From Flavobacteriaceae bacterium UBA3611 (GTDB lineage: Bacteria > Bacteroidota > Bacteroidia > Flavobacteriales > Flavobacteriaceae): a DNA stretch of 64,000 nucleotides. The position numbers and the translations under genes are program-made. The stretch spans positions 374,068 to 438,067 of the forward strand of contig DFLU01000012.1 of NCBI GenBank assembly GCA_002375495.1, read 5' to 3'. The notes under the pieces are model-generated. The model was given only the letters and a program-made list of their open reading frames with translations, searched no databases and was not told the origin of the DNA. Of this stretch, positions 8,376-17,804 are shown piece after piece. Position 1 is the stretch's first letter. Each line of letters begins with the position of its first letter.

Positions 8376-8702
8376 TTAGAACCAAGGTTTTTTGTTTACT
8401 TGGTAAGTTTGGTAAAATTCTTCATCACTTTTCGTGAGGTAAATAATGCCTTCAACTAAGCCTATAATTATAGGGATATACATTGTAAAAGCTCCAATAA
8501 CAATGCACATGAGTGGAAACGACACTAATAAAATCCCCAGTAATATGAGACCTTCTTTGGTGTATCCTAGTACAAATTTATGAGCTCCAAATCCGCCAAG
8601 AAAAATTCCCAACAATCCCGCTAACATTTTTTTATTATCGGCAGGAGGGGGTGGCGTTGTATTTGTTTCGTTCCAGTCTTCTTTTGGTTGTTGTTCTTCC
8701 AT
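8376..8702 (-). CDS. TM2 domain protein (second of a pair)
   Basis: A 108-aa protein with a polar, proline-rich N-terminal tail and a TM2 domain (two membrane helices joined by a short turn) from residue ~25. The family signature GGFGAHKFVLGYTKEG is present, as is the following EGIIYLTKSDEEFYQTY, and the protein ends in PWF. The role of bacterial TM2 proteins is unclear. It lies 10 nt after a close paralogue and is followed by a terminator, so the two form a small operon made by tandem duplication. Confidence 0.85.
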   Translation of the reverse strand: MEEQQPKEDWNETNTTPPPPADNKKMLAGLLGIFLGGFGAHKFVLGYTKEGLILLGILLVSFPLMCIVIGAFTMYIPIIIGLVEGIIYLTKSDEEFYQTYQVNKKPWF

Positions 8703-8712
8703 AAAATTGATT

Positions 8713-9075
8713 TTAGAACCAGCCTTTTTTACCTACCTGATAGGTCTGGTAGAATTCTTCGTCTGTTTTGGTTAGATAGATAATTCCTTCAATAAGTCCG
8801 ATGATACCACCTAGACCACATGTAACTATGGTAATGACAATCTGGATGATACCTTCTTGGGTGTAGCCTAAAATAAATTTATGGATCCCTAGCGAACCGA
8901 TTACGATTCCTAAGATTCCTGCAATCATTTTTTTGTTTTCTCCATTATTGGTGGCTTCATTCCAGCCTTCTTTAAATTCGTTTGCAGCTTTGTTTGCTTC
9001 ATTGCCAAGGTTGTCGGCAGTTTCTTCAAAGTTTTTTTTGGTGCTGTCATAGTCACCCGTATTGTTTTCAGACAT
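8713..9075 (-). CDS. TM2 domain protein (first of a pair)
   Basis: A 120-aa protein with an acidic, Asn-rich N-terminal region (residues 1-48, likely helical) followed by a TM2 domain with GSLGIHKFILGYTQEG and EGIIYLTKTDEEFYQTYQ. The C-terminal GWF mirrors the PWF of its downstream paralogue. The N-terminal tails of the two proteins do not match, so the duplication is probably old or the tails have been replaced. No function is established. Confidence 0.85.
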   Translation of the reverse strand: MSENNTGDYDSTKKNFEETADNLGNEANKAANEFKEGWNEATNNGENKKMIAGILGIVIGSLGIHKFILGYTQEGIIQIVITIVTCGLGGIIGLIEGIIYLTKTDEEFYQTYQVGKKGWF

Positions 9076-9131
9076 GATGAGAGTATTTGGTTGAGGGTTA
9101 AATGTATAACTATTTTTAGAAAATGGAAATA

Positions 9132-9857
9132 CTACCCCTTAAGTTTTTCTATAATTTCACGAATAGTACCCTTATCAGATCTAGTGACAACTCCTTCTTC
9201 AAACAACTTGGCACTGTGCATTTTAATGTGCGGAATGGTTGCCAGTGTCTTTATTTTCTTCGTTGCTGAAAAGTGAACCATTTGAAATCCGGCGTCCTTA
9301 AACTGCAAACAGTTGGTAGTATTAATTCCACCTCCCGGCATGATCTGAACACCACCAGCGTCTTTCTGAAGTGTCGTTAGAAGCTCCATCCCTTCTTGGG
9401 CTGTAGGTTGTTGCCCAGAAGATAATAATCTGGTCACCCCCAACGCTTTCAGTACCTGAAGCGAACGGTTGGCATTGCTACACCAATCGAATGCACGGTG
9501 AAAGGTAAATTCCATTGCTCCTGTAGCTGCTATCAACCGTTCGGTTATCCCCGTATCGATTTCATAATCTTTAGTTAGGGCACCGCTAACAATACCATCA
9601 CACCCCAATTCTTTACAGGTTTCAATGTCACGTAACATTACGTCTACTTCTGCTTCAGAATAGGTAAAATCTCCACTCCGTGGCCTAATGAGCACGTGCA
9701 CCGGAATGGTAAGCGCTACCAAAACTTTTTCCAGTAACCCAAACGAGGGTGTGAGTCCGCCCACCGAAAGCTCTGTACACAACTCAATACGGTCTGCTCC
9801 CGCATCTTGGGCAGCCTTGGCACTTTCAAAACTATTGGCACATACTTCTACGATCAT
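9132..9857 (-). CDS. cutC: CutC family TIM-barrel protein
   Basis: A 241-aa protein with CutC landmarks: VEVCANSFESA at the start, GADRIELC, GGLTPSFG, the HVLIRPRSGDF strand, FHRAFDW and a MPGGGIN motif near the end. CutC was named for copper tolerance in Escherichia coli, but its enzymatic role is not settled. Here it overlaps the 3' end of the GH20 hexosaminidase gene by 4 nt and is the last gene of a glycan-degrading operon, which argues for a part in sugar metabolism rather than copper handling in this organism. That reading is inference from context only. Confidence 0.88.
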   Translation of the reverse strand: MIVEVCANSFESAKAAQDAGADRIELCTELSVGGLTPSFGLLEKVLVALTIPVHVLIRPRSGDFTYSEAEVDVMLRDIETCKELGCDGIVSGALTKDYEIDTGITERLIAATGAMEFTFHRAFDWCSNANRSLQVLKALGVTRLLSSGQQPTAQEGMELLTTLQKDAGGVQIMPGGGINTTNCLQFKDAGFQMVHFSATKKIKTLATIPHIKMHSAKLFEEGVVTRSDKGTIREIIEKLKG

Positions 9858-12160
9858 TCTATAACTATTTCGTCAATAAAGGTCCAGGCTTTGTTTCCTG
9901 CGCCCTGTTGCCCTTCAGGAATAATGCCCACGTTAGGTATTTTCAAGGTAATGGAGGTCACATCCCTTAATCCAGTTTCGGGAAACTTAAACTTGAAGGG
10001 TATCAGTGTTTCCGAATTTGTAATTTCTTTATAAATAGAATTGGTATGGCTCGACCCTCGAGCTGTTTTTGCTGTGATACTTGCCCCGTTCGGCGCGTGA
10101 ATCCATTGCCCAGGAGCATGGTAGAGCCGGGTGCCGATTTCTGTAATGGTTGTAGGTTCGTTCAGTGTAATGGTGATTTCCAAATCGTCGCCCCAAAAGC
10201 CAAGCCACTCACCGTCTCCATAGCGGGTATCACTGCCCGAAATACCGTTAAGTAGTGCCGCTTCACCTCCAGCACTATACGCAGCGTGCGGTGAAACGTT
10301 CATCGTTATTGTTGCTTTTAATCCTTTGTGAAATTGTATGTTTTCTGAAAATGCCCGCCCTACTTTTTTACCGTTCTTAAATACTTGCGCAGTCAGCGTT
10401 GTAGTTGTTGTTATGGGGATGGGAGTTTCGTAGGTTTTTTCCGCAGCACCGTTTATACGATACGAAATCTTATCTCCAGAAACGGGAGAGGTTAAAGTGT
10501 AAAAAATGGTTCCGTTCTCTTTTACGACCGCTCCCTTTAAATCGTACAAATGGTTGGCATAGTTCACTCCTAACACCTCCAATCGCTCCATAAACTGAAC
10601 GACTTTAGAAAGGAACATCGGATACGCTTCTTCGTTATTTTCTGCGGGTCCGCTCCAAACTACTTCTGCCATTGCCAGCATGCGCGGAAACGCCATATAT
10701 TCAACCTGCGCTTCAGTGGTTATATATTCTGTCCAAATATTTCCTTGTGCTCCCAACACATGATTTCTCGCGTCTCCTGTCAGCTCTGTTGGAATGGGGT
10801 TAAATTCAAACACCTTTTTTAACGGTAAAAATCCGCCAATGGCTAAGGGCTCGTCAGGATGGTCGTCTTGGTAATAATCGAAATACGCATGCGAAGTAGG
10901 GGTTAAGATAACATCATGCCCTGCGTTGGCTGCTTCTACAGCGCCTTCGGTACCACGCCATGACATTATGGTGGCATTAGGTGCCAATCCGCCTTCTAAA
11001 ATTTCGTCCCAACCGATGATTTTTTTGCCTTTGCTATTTACAAAAGTTTCAATTTCTTTTATAAACCAACTCTGCAGACCCTGTTCGTCTTTTAAATTGT
11101 GTTTACTGATAAGTTGCTGACAGTGGCTACAGGTTTTCCATTGTGTTTTTGGGGCTTCATCACCCCCAATGTGTATGTACTCGCCAGGAAATAACGCCAT
11201 CACTTCCGCCAAGGTGTTTTTTAAAAAGGCGAAGGTTTTTTGGTTGGGGCAATAGATATTTTCAAACACACCCCATTTGGTTGCTACAGGCACTTCTGTA
11301 CCTGTGCAGCCCAACTCTGGATACGCACTAACGGCAGCTTGGGCATGGCCGGGCATTTCAATTTCTGGGATGATGGTGACGTTTAAGGTTTCTGCATAAG
11401 CCACAATTTCTTGTACGTCTTCTTGGGTGTAATACCCTCCGTAGCGTTGGCCATCAAACTGTTGTGGTTGGGTGTTGTAGTGCCCAATCAAGGTTTCATT
11501 TCTGTAGGCAGCGTGTTCGGTTAATAGCGGATATTCCTTAATTTCGATGCGCCATCCCTGATCGTCTGTGAGATGCCAATGAAAACGATTCATTTTAAGC
11601 ATCGCCAAATACGAAATGTACTTTTTTACAAATTCCTTCGGAAAGAAATGTCGTGATACATCCAAATGCATACCGCGATAGGCAAACTTTGGAGCATCGG
11701 TGATTTGTAACTGCGGAATGTTAACCGAAGTTTTAGGCATAGAATTCAACCGTTCCAAATCAGGGGGTAACAATTGCCGAATTGTTTGTACTGCATAAAA
11801 GGCTCCCGCTGCATCGGCCGCTTTTATTTTTATGTTTTCTTCGGAAATAGAAAGCGAATATCCTTCTGCGGCAATCGTGGTATCTTGCGCAAATACAATA
11901 TCAGAAGCGCTTTCGGAAGCTTCAGTAAGCCCAATGCCTGCTCCTGAGGCTAAATAATCTTGTAGAAAATGGGTCGCGATTTTAAATGTAGGTGGTGCGT
12001 AGAACGTACTTGCAGATGTGATTTCAAAACTACCTTGTCCTACCACCATCGTTTCTGGTTCTGGAATTATCTTTACCGTAACCAATTCTTGCTCGTTTTC
12101 CTTACAAGAACTAACAAGTATCGTTAGCAAGCACAGCCAAAAAACAGATAATTTTTTCAT
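9854..12160 (-). CDS. Beta-N-acetylhexosaminidase, GH20, lipoprotein
   Basis: The enzyme (768 aa) removes terminal N-acetylglucosamine or N-acetylgalactosamine from glycans. A lipoprotein signal ends at Cys19 (lipobox LVSSC) and is followed by KENEQE, which resembles the Lys/acidic export tag of surface lipoproteins in this phylum. Residues ~30-150 are the GH20 N-terminal domain; the TIM barrel (~155-520) holds the catalytic pair in HIGGDEAPK (D334, E335), typical of substrate-assisted GH20 catalysis. The ~200 C-terminal residues look like a Fn3-like piece and a carbohydrate-binding beta sandwich. It starts 4 nt after the beta-mannosidase stop and overlaps cutC, so the three genes form one unit. 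Confidence 0.92.
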   Translation of the reverse strand: MKKLSVFWLCLLTILVSSCKENEQELVTVKIIPEPETMVVGQGSFEITSASTFYAPPTFKIATHFLQDYLASGAGIGLTEASESASDIVFAQDTTIAAEGYSLSISEENIKIKAADAAGAFYAVQTIRQLLPPDLERLNSMPKTSVNIPQLQITDAPKFAYRGMHLDVSRHFFPKEFVKKYISYLAMLKMNRFHWHLTDDQGWRIEIKEYPLLTEHAAYRNETLIGHYNTQPQQFDGQRYGGYYTQEDVQEIVAYAETLNVTIIPEIEMPGHAQAAVSAYPELGCTGTEVPVATKWGVFENIYCPNQKTFAFLKNTLAEVMALFPGEYIHIGGDEAPKTQWKTCSHCQQLISKHNLKDEQGLQSWFIKEIETFVNSKGKKIIGWDEILEGGLAPNATIMSWRGTEGAVEAANAGHDVILTPTSHAYFDYYQDDHPDEPLAIGGFLPLKKVFEFNPIPTELTGDARNHVLGAQGNIWTEYITTEAQVEYMAFPRMLAMAEVVWSGPAENNEEAYPMFLSKVVQFMERLEVLGVNYANHLYDLKGAVVKENGTIFYTLTSPVSGDKISYRINGAAEKTYETPIPITTTTTLTAQVFKNGKKVGRAFSENIQFHKGLKATITMNVSPHAAYSAGGEAALLNGISGSDTRYGDGEWLGFWGDDLEITITLNEPTTITEIGTRLYHAPGQWIHAPNGASITAKTARGSSHTNSIYKEITNSETLIPFKFKFPETGLRDVTSITLKIPNVGIIPEGQQGAGNKAWTFIDEIVIE

Positions 12161-12163
12161 GGT

Positions 12164-14695
12164 TCAATCTATGGGTGAAATAGAATACGAAGGCACTTCC
12201 CCTTCAATGTTATTATTTATTCGGTTCAACGTATTGATATATGTTACTGTTGGCATCTTCTCTTTTGGGAAAAACTGAACGGTTTTCGCTTCGCCTGGCA
12301 AGAGATCGAAAAAATTATCGCTAAAATGTCCAGCCACATCAGCAACTAAAAATACATCCTTTTGCAATGTTTCTGCTGAAAGTGTGATTGAAATACTTCG
12401 GTCGGTCGCTATTTGAGTTACTTGTATCGCTTCATTTGTAAGCTTTAACTCTTTCGGTTTGACAAAATAATATAACGCCTGTGCTTCTCCGAAGGAAATT
12501 TCAGCCACCGTATTATTTTTAAACGCATCGATTTCATTTAACGGCATCCTTAGTTTCAATTCGCTTGCTGTGGTACCGACCGTGCTATTGGCTTTTGAAA
12601 CTTCCTTCAAGACGGTTCCTTTAAAATCTTTAATCTTCACAGAGAGGGTTTCGGTTATAGGCGTGATCGAATCATTCACCAACCAAATATTTAGGGTGTC
12701 ATTTTTCAGATTCGGAACAATCAGCGTATTTGCAAACGCACGTTTTGCTTTATAATGCAACGCCTTCCAGTTTCCAAGCCCGTCAATACTAGACCATGAG
12801 ATGGCGGGCCAACAATCGTTGAGTTGCCAGTACAACGTGCCCATATTATAGGGTTTTGCACGGCGATGGGCTAAAATTCCTTTCGAAATTCCGTAGGCTT
12901 GTAACAATTGGCTCACATACACATAGTCGCTATCTTTCTGCGGAACTACAAAATCACGCTCCATGTACTCGTTAATAAGTTGAAATCCGCGCACATGTTT
13001 TTGATGACTAGCAACACTAGGATGCGAAATATTGATGCTGTCTGCTTGTGTAAAATATTGCATCGTTTCATAACTTGGAAACGATTGAAATCCGAACTCA
13101 CTCATAAAACGCGGTACTGCCTCTTCAAAATGTTCAAACGGATACCCATCGTGCCAAACCCACCAATCGTGTGCATCGCCTTCAAACTGATACCGTGGGT
13201 CGCCGCGCCCGTATTTTGGTGAGCTTCCCCAATAGGAAATTGAAGGATGCAAACTGTCTACAACCGTAGGAAGTATTTCGTTAAACACTTTTTGGTAATT
13301 GTTCCAGATTTCTTCTTTTTGGGCTTCGGTTTTATCTGCTTGCCATCCCCAACGGTGCCACCCTTCGCTATTTTCGTTATTGCCGCACCACAGCGCAATA
13401 CTTGGGTGTTGCCTGAGGCGTTTTACATTATCGATAGCTTCTTTTTTGACGTTTTCAAGAAACGATGTGCCTCCAGGGTACATGGCACAGGCAAACATAA
13501 AATCTTGCCATATTAACATGCCTTTTTCGTCACAAAGCTGGTAGAATTCGTCGTCTTCATACACTCCGCCACCCCAAACACGGAGCATATTCATATTCGC
13601 TTCTATAGCGGCGTTAAGCAATGTTTCGCGATCTTTCGTGCTCACTTCCGGCAAGAAAATGTGCTGCGGAATGTAATTGGCGCCTTTCATGTACACGGGG
13701 ATGCCGTTTAGTTTGAAATAGAAACGCTCGCCAACACTATCTTTTGGCGTCATTAGCTGTACGTCTCGAATGCCTACGCGCTTCGACATGGAATCGATAA
13801 TCACATTATTTTTTTTCACACGAATACTGAAGTCGTATAAAAAGGGTTCTCCCAAGTTGTGGGTCCACCAGAGCTTCGGATTCTTGACCGGAATTTCAAA
13901 AGAGTACTCACTACTTGGACCGTATACTTCTGCCGAAAAGGTAAAGGTTTCATTGGTGGTTTTGTTCCTGACTTCGATGAAGCAATTGTCGTATTTTGGT
14001 GTTTGTAAATTTATGATGGCAGACAAGGTGGCAAGCGTATCGGTGATGTGCTCTGTTTTTAGAAAAGCATCTTCTAGCCGGATGTTATCGAAAGATAGCA
14101 GTGAAACATCACGCCAAATACCCACCGTTTTAATTTTGGGCCCCCAGTCCCAACCGTACTGAAATTGTGGTTTTCGGGTAAAAACTCTAGGTGATTCTGG
14201 GAGTTCGTAGTCTAGTTGCCTTTTCGCTTCATTCTCTTTTTGATCTGTTGAATGAAATACGATGTATAGGGTATTTTCTTCTTTTAGCAAGGTTGAAACA
14301 TCTACTTCAAACGTTCTAAACGCATTACTGGTAGCAACAAGCAGACTATCGTTCAAGAAAATTTCAGCATAGGTATCTAATCCTTCAAATTTGAGGAGAT
14401 GCCGCTTTTTAATCAACTGTTTTTTAGGGACTGAAAAAGTCTTTCGGTATACCCAGTCTAGTTTTGAAATCCACTGAATGCTATCTTCATTGTTCAGCAA
14501 AAAAGGATCAGGTATCTGCCCCAGTTTCAGCAAATCTGTTTGTACAGTACCTGGAACTGTAGCGGGTTGAAAGTTTTCTTTGCCGACTTTAGAAAACTTC
14601 CAATCGGTTCCATTAAGAGATAGTGAAGTGTTGGGCTGAGTGCAACTGTAGAGCAGTGAGGCAACTAGTACAATGCACAGCAGATAGAATTTCAT
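12164..14695 (-). CDS. Beta-mannosidase, GH2, lipoprotein
   Basis: The protein (843 aa) hydrolyses terminal beta-1,4-mannose, for example from the core of N-glycans. A lipoprotein signal ends at Cys18 (LLYSC). The sugar-binding domain contains DWKFSKVG and GTVQTDLL; the immunoglobulin-like domain follows, then the TIM barrel with the acid/base in WCGNNENSEGW (E441) and the nucleophile in FMSEFGFQS (E533). NYIPQHIFLP and LRVWGGGVYE are family marks. It is the first gene of the operon with GH20 hexosaminidase and CutC, which fits sequential trimming of GlcNAc and mannose. No SusC/SusD pair is adjacent. Confidence 0.92.
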   Translation of the reverse strand: MKFYLLCIVLVASLLYSCTQPNTSLSLNGTDWKFSKVGKENFQPATVPGTVQTDLLKLGQIPDPFLLNNEDSIQWISKLDWVYRKTFSVPKKQLIKKRHLLKFEGLDTYAEIFLNDSLLVATSNAFRTFEVDVSTLLKEENTLYIVFHSTDQKENEAKRQLDYELPESPRVFTRKPQFQYGWDWGPKIKTVGIWRDVSLLSFDNIRLEDAFLKTEHITDTLATLSAIINLQTPKYDNCFIEVRNKTTNETFTFSAEVYGPSSEYSFEIPVKNPKLWWTHNLGEPFLYDFSIRVKKNNVIIDSMSKRVGIRDVQLMTPKDSVGERFYFKLNGIPVYMKGANYIPQHIFLPEVSTKDRETLLNAAIEANMNMLRVWGGGVYEDDEFYQLCDEKGMLIWQDFMFACAMYPGGTSFLENVKKEAIDNVKRLRQHPSIALWCGNNENSEGWHRWGWQADKTEAQKEEIWNNYQKVFNEILPTVVDSLHPSISYWGSSPKYGRGDPRYQFEGDAHDWWVWHDGYPFEHFEEAVPRFMSEFGFQSFPSYETMQYFTQADSINISHPSVASHQKHVRGFQLINEYMERDFVVPQKDSDYVYVSQLLQAYGISKGILAHRRAKPYNMGTLYWQLNDCWPAISWSSIDGLGNWKALHYKAKRAFANTLIVPNLKNDTLNIWLVNDSITPITETLSVKIKDFKGTVLKEVSKANSTVGTTASELKLRMPLNEIDAFKNNTVAEISFGEAQALYYFVKPKELKLTNEAIQVTQIATDRSISITLSAETLQKDVFLVADVAGHFSDNFFDLLPGEAKTVQFFPKEKMPTVTYINTLNRINNNIEGEVPSYSISPID

Positions 14696-14970
14696 GGAAC
14701 TAATGTAGTAAAATAGTTGTTAGTTTGTAGTTGGTAGTCGTTGGTCGGTAGTCTTAGGTTAAAAATAAAAACAGGAACGACTGTGATGCGTTAGGGATAG
14801 GAGTAAGCTACCATGTAGCCCGGATAGCCCGACCACGCTTTGGCGTGGGAACGCCCAAAAACAACATGTTACTCGAAAGCACTATTCGTGTCACTTGAGT
14901 AATCATTATTAACAGCACATTTTTAAAAAATTATTTGTTGTGTGATTTCTCCTTTTGTCGAAATGACTGT
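14696..14970. repeat. Intergenic region with a dispersed repeat (14788-14856, inverted)
   Basis: No gene is seen in these 275 nt. The left part (14712-14757) is built of short TAGTTG/TAGTCG-like words. At 14788-14856 is a shortened, inverted member of the repeat family seen at 28701 and 29043: it shares the ends (GCGTTAGGGAT and GGGAACGCCC) and the middle AGCCCGACCACGC. Confidence 0.65.
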
Positions 14971-15357
14971 TTACTCGAACGCACTATCTACAGGTTCCCA
15001 AAGTTCTATTTTGTTTCCGTCGTGATCCATGATGTATCCAAATTTGCCGTATTCAAATTCTTGGATATCTCCGATTACTTGTACGCCTTCATCTTTCAGC
15101 ACTTTTAGCAATTCCACTAAATTTTCCACCCGATAGTTGAACATAAAATCTTTCTTACTCGGTTCGTAGTAGTCGGTATCCTTCGGAAATGGGCTCCATT
15201 GGGTAGAACATTTGTTGCCGTTTTCATCTTTCCACCAAAAGGTACAGCCCCAATCGTCTGTATTGAACCCTAGGTGTTTTTTGTACCAGTCTTTGGTTGC
15301 CTTGGGGTCTGTGGTTTTAAAAAATAATCCGCCAATACCTGTGACTCTTTTTTTCAT
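14971..15357 (-). CDS. VOC (glyoxalase/bleomycin resistance) family protein
   Basis: A 128-aa protein with the paired beta-alpha-beta-beta-beta modules of the vicinal oxygen chelate superfamily: GGLFFKTTDPKATKDWYKKHLGF at the start (first module) and FGYIMDHDGNKIELWEP at the end (second module, with the usual Asp-x-x-Gly-Asn and Glu metal ligand). Substrate unknown. It stands 12 nt after another VOC gene (15370-15741) but the two are not close copies. Confidence 0.8.
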   Translation of the reverse strand: MKKRVTGIGGLFFKTTDPKATKDWYKKHLGFNTDDWGCTFWWKDENGNKCSTQWSPFPKDTDYYEPSKKDFMFNYRVENLVELLKVLKDEGVQVIGDIQEFEYGKFGYIMDHDGNKIELWEPVDSAFE

Positions 15358-15369
15358 CTTTCTGTTAAT

Positions 15370-15741
15370 TTATACGTGTTGGTCTATTAAAATAGGGTTG
15401 CCATCGGGATCTACCACTACGCAACTTGCGGGACCACTGGTGCTCTCGTCTGCCTCAGTTGCAAGCGTCATGCCTTCATTTTTTAAGTGTTTCTGAATAT
15501 TTCGGACATCATCAAAACCTTCAACTAAGTTGGCATTTTGGTCCCAACCTGGATTAAAAGTCAAGATATTCTTGTCGAACATCCCTTGGAAAAGCCCTAC
15601 TAAGGCGTCTCCGTTTTTCATAATGAGGTAGTTTTTCTCAAGGTCACCCGCAAATTTCTCGAACCCTAACGATTCGTAAAATGCTTTTGATTTGTGGATG
15701 TCTTTAACGGCAAGACTGATTGAAAATGCGCCTAGTTTCAT
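15370..15741 (-). CDS. VOC family protein
   Basis: A 123-aa VOC-fold protein beginning with SISLAVKDIHKSKAFYESLGF and ending in CVVVDPDGNPILIDQHV, the two metal-site strands of the fold. It lacks a clear Glu in the C-terminal metal motif (LIDQ in place of LIE), so metal binding may be weak or absent. It is the middle gene of a probable unit DUF1801 - VOC - VOC with gaps of 16 and 12 nt. Confidence 0.78.
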   Translation of the reverse strand: MKLGAFSISLAVKDIHKSKAFYESLGFEKFAGDLEKNYLIMKNGDALVGLFQGMFDKNILTFNPGWDQNANLVEGFDDVRNIQKHLKNEGMTLATEADESTSGPASCVVVDPDGNPILIDQHV

Positions 15742-15757
15742 AAAAATAATTGTTTTA

Positions 15758-16216
15758 TTAGTTCTTTTTTATTGCTTTTTCATAGATATCGATCCACTCT
15801 TCTGCGGTCATTTTGGTTGCCAATTCTGCAATCAAGTCGTACGGGATATCGTCCATTTTCTTAAACCGAACACAGCTTTTCCCCATGTCTAACTTGTATT
15901 TACAATGCTTCGGGTACTCGGCAACAAACCAATCTAGCAGCTCTTTTTTGGCGTAAATACCACTGTGGTACAAGGCCACAAAGTTTTTCTGGGACGCCAC
16001 ATTGATGAAAGGCAATGGTGTTTGAGGGTCGCAATGATACCCGTCGGGATATAGTGAATGCGGCACATAGTAGCCAATCATTTTATATAAAATGCCTTCT
16101 TCAAACCCTTTTGGGAGGTTCTCTTTAATGGTCTGGCGCAATTTTTTTATCGGTGCCTTTCGATCTTCTGGAATCTGATCGATGTATTCTTCTACGGTGT
16201 TAGCTTGGTATTGCAT
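15758..16216 (-). CDS. DUF1801 (YdhG/YjbR-like) domain protein
   Basis: A 152-aa soluble protein with the DUF1801 pattern: TVEEYIDQIPEDRKAPIKKLRQ, then EEGILYKMIGYYVP, PLPFINVASQKNFVALYHSG and DMGKSCVRFKKMDDIP. These small proteins fold like frataxin/YjbR and often carry stress-related annotations, but no reaction is known. It heads the three-gene unit with two VOC proteins. Confidence 0.82.
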   Translation of the reverse strand: MQYQANTVEEYIDQIPEDRKAPIKKLRQTIKENLPKGFEEGILYKMIGYYVPHSLYPDGYHCDPQTPLPFINVASQKNFVALYHSGIYAKKELLDWFVAEYPKHCKYKLDMGKSCVRFKKMDDIPYDLIAELATKMTAEEWIDIYEKAIKKN

Positions 16217-16221
16217 AATTT

Positions 16222-16322
16222 GGTTGTTGTCGGTTGTCTGTTCTCGGTTGTCTATTGTCTATTGTCAGTTGTCAGTAGTCAGTTATCAGTTGTCTGTTAT
16301 CAGTTGTCGGTTGTCTGTTCTT
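16222..16322. repeat. Low-complexity array of TTGTC/GGTTGTC words
   Basis: About 100 nt made of imperfect 7-10 nt words such as GGTTGTC, TATTGTC, CAGTTGTC and CAGTTATC. The spacing is irregular and there are no spacers of constant length, so it is not a CRISPR array. Similar words occur at 14712-14757 and 28509-28541. Confidence 0.6.
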
Positions 16323-16390
16323 AGTTCACGTGATTAGAATTGAACAATAAGTTACAATTATTTCTTCTGAAGCCAATTCTGATACAATCC

Positions 16391-17338
16391 CTAAGGCTCC
16401 GGCTTCGGAAAAGCTTCTTTAATCTTATCTACAATCGTTTCAGCTAAATTACGCTTGCTCTCTACCGTCCATCCAGCAACATGTGGCGTGAGCAATACAT
16501 TCGGGAATTCCAATAATTTTTTGAGTTCTGAAGGCATTTCAGAAGAAAAAAGCGACTCAAACGATAGTTTTTCATATTCTAGAACATCTAAACCAGCACC
16601 TAAAACTTTACCGTTTTCTAAGGCAGCAACCAAATCTTTGGTCACCACACTCTTTCCACGTGCGGTATTCAGCAGCCAAAACGGCTTTTTAAAATTGGTT
16701 ATAAAATCGGCATTTACCATTTTATCGGTCTCTGGGGTCCAAGGTGTGTGCAGGCTTACCACATCGGCCATCTCCTGAAGCATTATTAGCGAAACTTGGG
16801 TTGCATTTTTGTCACCTACATCGCTTTTGATGTCGTAGCAAAAAACGGTACAGTTAAATCCTTTTAGTTTTTGGGCAAAGCTTTTCCCCATATTTCCATA
16901 CCCAATAATCCCAACGGTTTTACCGTCTAATTCGAGTCCGCGATGGGCTTCTCGTTTCCAATGTCCCGTTTTCACACTTTGGTCTGCCATATTCAGCTTG
17001 TTAAAAAGCGATAAAAGCAATCCCAAGGTATGTTCTCCCACTGCATTCCGATTACCTTCTGGCGCCGAAAATAATTGAACGCCTTTTTTCTTTGCATACG
17101 GAATGTCGATACTTTCTAGTCCGGCACCTACGCGTGCAATGAATTGTAAGTTTTTTGCAGCGTCTAGAAATGATTTGTCAATTTTAAACCTACTCCGAAT
17201 CACAATGCCATTGTAATCACCAATAAATTGTTCTACTTCTTCCTTGGTAGCCGTGTAATTTTCGGTGTTCGAAAATCCGGCCTCAGCTAGTTGCTGGAGA
17301 AGGGTGGGGTGATTGTTATCAAGGTGTAGGACTTTCAT
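16391..17338 (-). CDS. D-2-hydroxyacid dehydrogenase (phosphoglycerate dehydrogenase-like)
   Basis: A 315-aa NAD-dependent dehydrogenase. It shows the Rossmann motif GIIGYGNMGKSF (residues ~143-155) and the catalytic Arg in NTARGKSVV, the Glu in GAGLDVLEYE and the His in TPHVAGWT of the family. The short form, without a C-terminal ACT or ASB domain, is close to bacterial 3-phosphoglycerate dehydrogenases of ~315 residues, so a step in serine synthesis is possible, but no serC or serB is adjacent and other D-2-hydroxyacids are equally open. Confidence 0.85.
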   Translation of the reverse strand: MKVLHLDNNHPTLLQQLAEAGFSNTENYTATKEEVEQFIGDYNGIVIRSRFKIDKSFLDAAKNLQFIARVGAGLESIDIPYAKKKGVQLFSAPEGNRNAVGEHTLGLLLSLFNKLNMADQSVKTGHWKREAHRGLELDGKTVGIIGYGNMGKSFAQKLKGFNCTVFCYDIKSDVGDKNATQVSLIMLQEMADVVSLHTPWTPETDKMVNADFITNFKKPFWLLNTARGKSVVTKDLVAALENGKVLGAGLDVLEYEKLSFESLFSSEMPSELKKLLEFPNVLLTPHVAGWTVESKRNLAETIVDKIKEAFPKPEP

Positions 17339-17409
17339 TCTCTAAAAGTAGAAAAATGAAATTTGAAAAACGAATAAATTAAAAGGTGTTGTTTAAAAGG
17401 CTGCCAACC

Positions 17410-17796
17410 TTAAATTCTAGGATACTCGGTCTGCGTTTTTTCATGCTTTACATCTCCCGTGTGTGCCGTAGTCAGTTTCTCGAACAGCAACAAATGTACT
17501 TCTTCACCATCGTGGGTGGTCGGGCAATGTTCTACCCCTTTAGGCACTACGATGATTTCACCTTCATGTACGATTTCAGACCATTCTTCAGAAGGGTTTT
17601 CTGCATCCCGAAACCGCATTTGCAAGGTTCCTTTTTGAACATAGAACAGTTCATCTTCTTCTTTATGACTGTGCCACACAAATTCGCCCGAAATCTTTGC
17701 CAGCAAAACCTGCATATTGTCTACTGTTGCAATTTGATGCGGATGCCATTGCTTGTGAAACTGATTCAGTTTTTCTTTGATGTTGATGGGTTTCAT
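17410..17796 (-). CDS. Cupin domain protein
   Basis: A 128-aa single-domain cupin. The first cupin motif reads WHSHKEEDELFYVQKGTLQMRF with metal-ligand candidates His, His and Glu; the second reads VVPKGVEHCP with the last His. No substrate can be named. It follows the acyl-CoA thioesterase by 8 nt and is the last gene of the mgtE unit. Confidence 0.82.
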   Translation of the reverse strand: MKPINIKEKLNQFHKQWHPHQIATVDNMQVLLAKISGEFVWHSHKEEDELFYVQKGTLQMRFRDAENPSEEWSEIVHEGEIIVVPKGVEHCPTTHDGEEVHLLLFEKLTTAHTGDVKHEKTQTEYPRI

Positions 17797-17804
17797 GATA
17801 GTAT

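Noticed and set aside
16222..16322. Array of short TTGTC words, considered as a CRISPR array
   Set aside because: Unit lengths are irregular, there are no unique spacers and no cas genes.
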